A model generated the notes under the pieces. The model was given only the letters and a program-made list of their open reading frames with translations, did not search any database and had not been told where the DNA came from. A stretch of 64,000 nucleotides of DNA, taken from contig CAIIXF020000006.1 of assembly GCA_903813345.2 (NCBI GenBank), positions 746,001-810,000 on the forward strand, read 5' to 3'. Within the stretch, counting starts at the first letter, position 1; every line of letters starts with the position of its first letter. The DNA is from Owenia fusiformis. Taxonomy: Eukaryota; Annelida; Polychaeta; Sabellida; Oweniidae. Shown in pieces: positions 57,657 through 64,000 of this stretch. Both the position numbers and the translations under genes were made by a program.

Positions 57657-57749
57657 ATTACTCCATATTGAAATGGATTTGACTGTGGAAGGACACTTGC
57701 TAAAAACAAAAGAATTGCTGCATTTTACTGACACTCGTCATCAAATAAA
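57657..57749 (+). other. Candidate first exon of the SAM gene, with an upstream ORF
   Basis: A GTGAGT donor follows position 57749. An ATG at 57673 opens a frame that, if joined to the acceptor at 59021, stops after about 30 codons, before the SAM ATG. This makes it a short upstream ORF and not an N-terminal extension. The left border is a guess. Confidence 0.4.
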
Positions 57750-58305
57750 GTGAGTAAATGTACGTATTTGAAGAACTGCTTTTTAGCATTATAACCTTTT
57801 TTGAAAAATCTTTGTAATTTTAGCTGTAAAATAGATAATGTTTACAGATTTTATTTTGTCATTTGTGAATATTTTGTCTTCAATAGCCTATAATTTTAAT
57901 TTCCATGTCATTTATTGCCAGCTGATAGCCGGTGTTAACATGCTTTATTGTCATGATTTTGATGGTGTGAAGATGGAGTGTTTCAGTGTTGATGGATTAT
58001 ATTTGAGTTTGGCTAAATCAGAGCTGGTATGGATTGAGTGGATTCCAACTGATGCAGGGCGTTCCAATTCAAACTGTCCCGCAATTTGCATATTTGTAAC
58101 GTATTTGCTGAAGAAATTGAAGTCACGCCTGTTTTATTTGCATGACAGATTATGTCATGCAAATATGCATTTTTTTTTTATTATAATGTCAATCAGAAAT
58201 ATTTTTTGGAGAAGAACATCCAAAATATGAATGCCAAAAAAAAGTACGCAGAATTTCGTTTGGAATTTTCATACGAATTACGAATTGTGTATATGTCATG
58301 CTTGC

Positions 58306-58845
58306 AAGGAGGATTGGCTCCCAGGGTTCCAACTTGATATTCTCCAACGATATATGGAGATCATAGGCGATGGGTGCGATCACCCCCCCCCCCCCATAAC
58401 CATTAAAAATATAAAAATATAACCATGAGATAAAAGAAGAAAAGAGCTTTAAAATGCTTTTCATTTGAAGCTTCTAGCTCAATTTTTGTAAAATTCAAGA
58501 TAAATCTTAATTTTTTGGCTTGTTTATGCCACAATCGCACCCCCCTGACTGAAAACCAATATTTTAGCGATCGCACCCCCCTGACTGAAAGTCAGCTACG
58601 CCCCTGGAGATGTTGTGATTACAAAATTTGAATTCAAACAGCCGTCATTTTATTCACTTCAGAATTTGAAAATTGGGAATTTTGGTCTTATTTCCAAAGA
58701 AGTGATTGAGATATTGGTTTAAATCTTTAGTAGTTGATCATGGATTTATAGTCAGTTTATATGATTTCAGAAAATAATGAAATCCTGACATTTACATTGA
58801 TTGAAAATATGGAGTTGTGTCCTTGGGAACTAATCCCCCTTAATA
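58306..58845. mobile_element. Foldback with GGATTGGCTCC ends, split by a nested element
   Basis: GAGGATTGGCTCCCAGGGTT near the left end and its inverse (CCTTGGGAACTAATCCCCCTT) near the right resemble the copy at 57042-57235. A second element, 58362-58606, interrupts it. Confidence 0.55.
58362..58606. mobile_element. CAGGGGCGTAGC-type MITE nested in the foldback, 5-bp duplication GAGAT
   Basis: The right end is CAGCTACGCCCCTG and the degenerate left end is CATAGGCGATGGGTGCGAT. GCGATC-C-run blocks recur inside. GAGAT lies on both sides (58357-58361 and 58607-58611). The GTAGC ends and 5-bp duplication link it to the element at 12154. Confidence 0.75.
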
Positions 58846-59120
58846 TGAACAGAAAATAGCAAGAATAATTTCACAAGAATAATTTTGACACTTAGAGTCT
58901 TAGATATATATTGTATCTCAAGTTCTTCCAAAGGGCCAACTTCATTTTCTGTTTGACTGTTTCTATAAAGCCCATATATTCCAAAGCCTGTAGATTCAGT
59001 TGATTTTGTTCTTATTTTAGGCCCTATCAAATGTGACATAACAAGCATGGAATAACACTGTACCATCTGCAGAACAATTTAGTCAACAAAAATAACCAAG
59101 CACACAAACCTTAAATCAAA

Positions 59121-59545
59121 ATGAGCAGTCCTGGATTTGGACTAAAGATCGGCTTGGACACCTGGCTGAAAACACTAGGATTAGAAGAGTATATCGAGAC
59201 TTTTAAAGAATTTGATAGTTTACAGGTAGGCCTAATTTAAGCTTCAAGATCTAAAGTTTAAGTCTGAATCATGCATGATTTAAATTAAGTGACTTATTCA
59301 CAAAGGTGTTTATATCCATGGTTTATTTTAATCCTGTTTTTATTTTGTAATCTGGTATAACCACATACTGTATAGGGATAGTGATTTGAAGCAAGTGTAT
59401 ATTTACAGTGGTGCTTTATGTTTGTCATTTTAGGAGGTGCTACCATTGACGGAAAAACAACTTAAGGAGCTAGGAATCAACAATGGCGCTGCACGAGCCA
59501 AGATGGTGTCAAGTTTGAATATACTCAATGAAAAACTCAAAAAAC
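59121..59545 (+). CDS. SAM-domain protein, first two coding exons (3' partial)
   Basis: An acceptor at 59020 opens an exon whose ATG (59121) starts 35 codons ending at 59225. The next exon is 59434-59545, with a GTAAGT donor in phase 1. Together they encode 72 residues that form one sterile alpha motif: WLKTLGLEEYIETFKEF (helix 1-2), LPLTEKQLKELGI (helix 3-4) and GAARAKMVSSLNILNEKLKK (long helix 5). SAM domains mediate protein-protein or RNA contacts. The basic GAARAKMVSSL start of helix 5 is somewhat like the RNA-binding SAM of Smaug-type proteins, but this is too weak for a name. The product continues downstream; a possible short exon at 62322, ending in a stop after about six codons, is not convincing. 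Confidence 0.8.
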
Positions 59546-62500
59546 GTAAGTACATGTACTGTATAGATCTACTACTTTACAAAGTGAGTGTTGGGAAAGC
59601 TGTTTAAGGTGGATGCTACATGGACTGGGTAAGGTCTTGACATACACAGGTGTTGTGTTCACATAAAAAGGTTCCCATAACAAGGGTGTCTGGAAATCCA
59701 GAATGTGATTGAGAACAGTTAAAGATGTTCTAGTCTTGTTAAAGCCCTTGTGGCTCCCACCCAACTCCACACCTCCCCACAAGCTGGTGTTGAAGAAAAT
59801 AAGAGGGGGTCCAGAGACTTGAAGCAAGACTTAAGATGTACTCAAATATACATATCACTGTATTCATATTATTTAATAGCCTATATTACATATATGAGAA
59901 TCCAATAAAGGTCAACCACCATTTTATATAGTCAAAGTCATTTGAAAAGGAATACTTTTAAAATCAGTAATCTTTATTGTTTCAAAAAATTAGAATGCAT
60001 TTAAATAAGTCTCTGAAAATCCATTTATTGAGGAGTTCCCAGGCAAAGGTTCACTTTCATTGGCCAATTACATTTGTTTTTTTCACTTTAGAATAATAAA
60101 TGGTAATCCCCTCTGTATGCTTGCATGTCAGGGACAGTATAGTCATAGTTCAATATTATCATCCCAAGATGGAATTGAAACAATAGTGAATTAATATTGA
60201 TTTACTAAATAAAGGCTCGGTTGGGGATATGAATCACATATCAACAGAAAACAATCCAGTCATTTTTTGTCTGATTGTTAGGCTAAAAAAATAGGAATTA
60301 TTAAATTATATTGAATTTTCAATTATTTGTTAATTATGATTTTAAGTAATTATGAGCATTAAATACATGTATTCCTAAAATGGGTTGAATAAATAATTCT
60401 TTCAAAACGTTTTAACATTGGCCTCTGATAGCAACTGGCTTCATTTATTGATCAATCTCAAATGTAATGTCAATTGGTATTTGTTTAAACTCTTATCTTG
60501 ATAAACACTATCTCAATGTTAAGTAATGTACTACTGTTTAGTAATAGTAAGTTTTGATGCTAAGATCTTAATGACCCCAAAAGAAGCTTTAATGTCCCTT
60601 TGTTGGTGTTTGAATTAAGAAATATAGACCGATGAGCAGGTACTATATTGATGAATACATACCGCAGGGCTAGGCACAAACATTTTCTGTATCCGGTATG
60701 ACTGAAGGGAGTGAGGGGTTCAAAAGCTTTTGTGCCTATCCCTAAAGTTTGTATTCTTCGATATAACACCTGCTCTGAGGTCTATATTATGATTCGAACA
60801 TGAAACTCACCAAAATTTTTCGAATATTCATTATGGGCTGGCATGATTACCACGGCCCACCATTTATAGAAGGCATGAATACTGTTATGTTCGAATATAA
60901 ATTAAATACCAGCTAATTATGAAGGCAAAAAATTCTATGATTTCAATTCTGATTTAGTTGCAAAATTTTGATTGTTCTCATCTGGTGATGGTTATATAAA
61001 AGGATTACCGTATCTTTAATTCAAAAAGTGTAGACACTGAAGATGATTCAGATGAAGCTTTCTTTTAAGGAAGCAAACTTTTGAAAAGGGTACTTCCCAA
61101 ACTATGATGAATAATGTCTACAGTAGGTGTATTTTCTGAAGTACCCTCCATGTCACTTTTTGTTAACGGAGTGGGGAGAATGGGGTGGTGATTGATCAAT
61201 GAATGATTCAAACTCAAATGCATTTTGAGAAAGTACTGACAAGTCAGAAAAAACTTCAATGATCGCAAATGGTATTACTTGTACTACCTGTAAACTTGGT
61301 TTTAACTCTCACCTGTAAACTTGGTTTTGCCTCTCATCACTTATACCACCAGTGTAAAACACATAAATTAGATTTCAGGTCAAATGAACAAGTTTGTTAC
61401 CAAAACAAGTCATAAAATATGTTTTCTTAAGTTTAACTGTTTGTTGTTTCAATGAGTTTACCCTCTGGAAAAATAATACAGTACTAATGAAAATGATCAT
61501 CGATTTAAATTAGTGTACAGTAGTAATCAGTTGTATATGAACATACATGTTGACATCTTAAACTATTTTCTCATGTACTTATTTTAACACGTTTTGACTT
61601 TAGGTAGTAAATTAACACATATATATTTTGAATATGTTGACAATGCAAAAAATAACCTCAATTATTTTGCTGTTGACTTTGGAGTGACATGCTATCTGTA
61701 AATCTGTATTTGCATAAAAGTGAATAGTTCAAGTATCATAAATCAAGAGGAGATCATAAAAGGGTAATCATCTCAATGAAACAAGAATAAAAGTTCAATT
61801 AAGTTGTATTTAAACAAATATACTGCATTTTGAAATTACATTTAACTTGTATGAATGGCAAAGGTTGCCCTTGGAGGCTTGAAAGTAGCTTAGAAAAATA
61901 TCAACTTTGTGATCGATTTTCTTGTTGTTCATAATGCCAAGTAATGAAGATGTCAAAAATTATGTTAAAATTGAATCAAGATGTGGTGTCAGATTTTCTC
62001 CTTGCAGTCATACAATATGTTTAATATACAATATATTTTGAAGACATCTACAGTTAAACCTGTCTAATCCATTTCCAACTGCCAAAAGTGTTTTAGATTA
62101 GCATGTCTTCAGATTTCAAGGTACTATATGAGTGTGTAGGAGATAACAAAATTAGGACCCAGAAAATGTGTCCACATTGAGAGGTGTTCAGATAAGAGAG
62201 TTGTTCAGATATACAGGTTTCACTGTATAAAAATACCCGAGTCTGAATGTTATATTTTTTTCACATAGTGACATTAACATCCACTTTCTCTTTCCTTTCA
62301 TCTATCGACTGATGTGATAGGTAAGAGGTCTGGTAAATAAGAAGGAAAATATCATGACATTAGCTTTTCCTACCAAAACACTATTCTTTGGGTGGTGATA
62401 GAAAATAGATATTGTATTACTTCAGCACTTTACTGAGACAAAAAGTACTTGGTATTTACATTAAGAGCATTAGAAGCAAAGCTCTATCACACATAAGTAC

Positions 62501-64000
62501 ACCCAGTAAGAAATGTTTTACTTCACCCAAGGTTACTTCAATAAATCTTAGACATGTCAGTATTGAACTGCTGAGAATGTTAAAAAATAATTTGTTAACC
62601 CTGAAACTCTGAAGTGTTCTGAAGTATGGGATGTCGCTATTTTAGAGAGGATACTGGTATTCATGAATGAAATTCTAAACTCTTATATTCAATAATCTTA
62701 GATCCCCACATCCTTTATAGCGGATTATTCCTTGAATTTAACCACAATCGGTAAATAAATAAAAAATAAAGATTGAAGAAGGAAGTATTAGCAAGTATTT
62801 GAACTGAATTTCATCATGTTCCCTAGCTCTCATGTTTGCTATTTTTAAAACTGGAATTAAGAACAACATTTTGACTGTATGCCTGTTTTCCTTAGGCTTG
62901 CACATAGAGTTTACAGAATAATTGCATCAAATCACAATCCTGACAAGGCCTTATCTTTGACTTGTTGCTTTTGGTTCTAAGGGTTTTATCAAGGATTTTT
63001 ATCTTGTTAATTGTGTTGAAGTTATGTAATGTTACATTGAAAGTATCAGGTCCGAATCCAAGCTGTTTCTTGATAGACCCACAGCAAAATACCAAGAATG
63101 TGTATCAATATTATGGTATGTTAATTAATTTGTGATGGAAATTTTGTCTAGTAATAGAACATACCACCGACTACCAAGGTCATTGGGAGTCAGTTTTCAT
63201 AAAATACTTCAACTGAAAATCAGTGATATCATTATGCTTCTGCAAGCCCCCTCCCCCTCCCCCTCCCCCTGGATGTCAGCCAAAGCTCATATATATATCA
63301 AATTGATATTTACGTTATTTGGGGATGGTGTCAAGTCATATAGCAAAATAAACTTTGTTTTCCAGACAGTCATCATTTGAAAACATTATTTGTTTTTTTG
63401 TATTCATGTTTTTTGAAGACCAGTGTAAAATTGATATTGCTTTAACTGCATTCTCTCAACAGTTCATTTGAGACTGAAATGAACATAACATAGCTAGATG
63501 ATTAACTTAGCCTTGCCTAAAACTCCTGCCCGAAATCAAGTCAATTCTCACAATTTAGTCCAGCATCATTGTGAAAATTGTATTTTGCAAAACAGTAGAT
63601 CATGCAGAACCAAATAGTCTTATTTTCAAATATGCGTGTGTTGCATGTTTTTGCAAACATAATCACAGTTAAATGACTTAAGCGTACCTTATACAAGCTC
63701 TGATATACATGAACAACAAGCAATTTTCACTGTTGAAAATCATCTCCCCGCTGTGTGTAATTGGAGTTAAGAATCACAAGTCTCTGGTCTCTGTTTTATT
63801 TTGGCACAGTATACAGAACTCATAGCCAAGTTATTGGTATATACAACAATACATGCAATGCTTGAATAATCAAATTAAATCAAACCTGTTTTCCTAAATA
63901 TTTGCATATTGTGATAATATCTTACTACTGTAAATTATTTATTCTATTGAAGTTGTTATTTGATAATATTTTGGAGGTTACTTTGGTCTTCACATCTTTC
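59546..64000. other. Intron or downstream region of the SAM gene
   Basis: AT-rich with no recognised exon. It includes the MITE at 62051-62225, and a (CCCCCT)n patch at 63248-63271. Confidence 0.45.
62051..62225. mobile_element. Short TA-flanked MITE, CAGTAAAAC family
   Basis: The 175-bp element is flanked by TA. Its ends CAGTTAAACCTGTCTAAT and, inverted, CAGTGAAACCTGTATATC match. The interior has GAGAGGTGTTCAGAT blocks. It is 47 bp from no known exon. Confidence 0.75.

Noticed and set aside
57838-58230. 130-aa plus-strand ORF near the SAM gene
   Set aside because: No recognisable domain and no splice link to the SAM exons. It overlaps AT-rich intron sequence.
62322-62340. Terminal exon of the SAM gene (acceptor GTGATAG, then about six codons and a stop)
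   Set aside because: The acceptor has a poor pyrimidine tract next to it and the exon start is itself donor-like; too little to support.

Overview
The window is nuclear DNA of an animal, most likely a marine invertebrate. I cannot place it more precisely: a spiralian is as compatible as a non-vertebrate deuterostome. The evidence is GT-AG intron-rich genes, a poly(A)-less linker histone gene with a histone stem-loop, long AT-rich introns, and many short terminal-inverted-repeat (TIR) elements and minisatellites. Nothing prokaryotic, viral or plasmid-like was seen, and there is no CRISPR array.

Five genes can be built exon by exon. (1) 68-3509 (+) is the 3' part of GPCPD1, a glycerophosphocholine phosphodiesterase. 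(2) 7772-8356 (+) is an intronless histone H1 with TATA box and 3' stem-loop. (3) 9913-15587 (-) is MRPS18B, seven exons, 197 aa. (4) 25655-50745 (+) is PPP1R10/PNUTS, fifteen coding exons, 793 aa, with TFIIS-like N-domain, RVSW PP1 motif, RGG/proline tail and CCCH zinc finger. Its 5'UTR exon is at 25450; the first exon and promoter were not found. (5) 59121-59545 (+) is the first two coding exons of a SAM-domain protein that runs towards or past the right edge.

Layout: GPCPD1 and its 3'UTR (1-5.9 kb); spacer and H1 (5.9-8.4 kb); MRPS18B, whose introns hold a 49-bp minisatellite, a 1.1-kb foldback element and a tRNA-like TIR element (9.9-15.6 kb); a possibly shared MRPS18B/PNUTS promoter followed by repeats, including a 31-bp minisatellite (15.6-25.4 kb); PNUTS (25.4-50.7 kb), whose introns hold a large degenerate satellite field hit by several hAT-like elements and a TTAA element, a 33-bp and a 36-bp minisatellite, and several MITEs; a long 3'UTR or spacer (50.7-57.6 kb); then the SAM gene.

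The genes are ordinary housekeeping genes and do not form a pathway. PNUTS (nuclear PP1 targeting, transcription termination), H1 (chromatin), MRPS18B (mitochondrial ribosome) and GPCPD1 (lipid and choline metabolism) look like independent neighbours; MRPS18B and PNUTS may share a divergent promoter. The most notable content is the repeats. At least three hAT-like insertions lie in the satellite field with 8-bp target duplications visible on both sides. I found no new multi-gene system.
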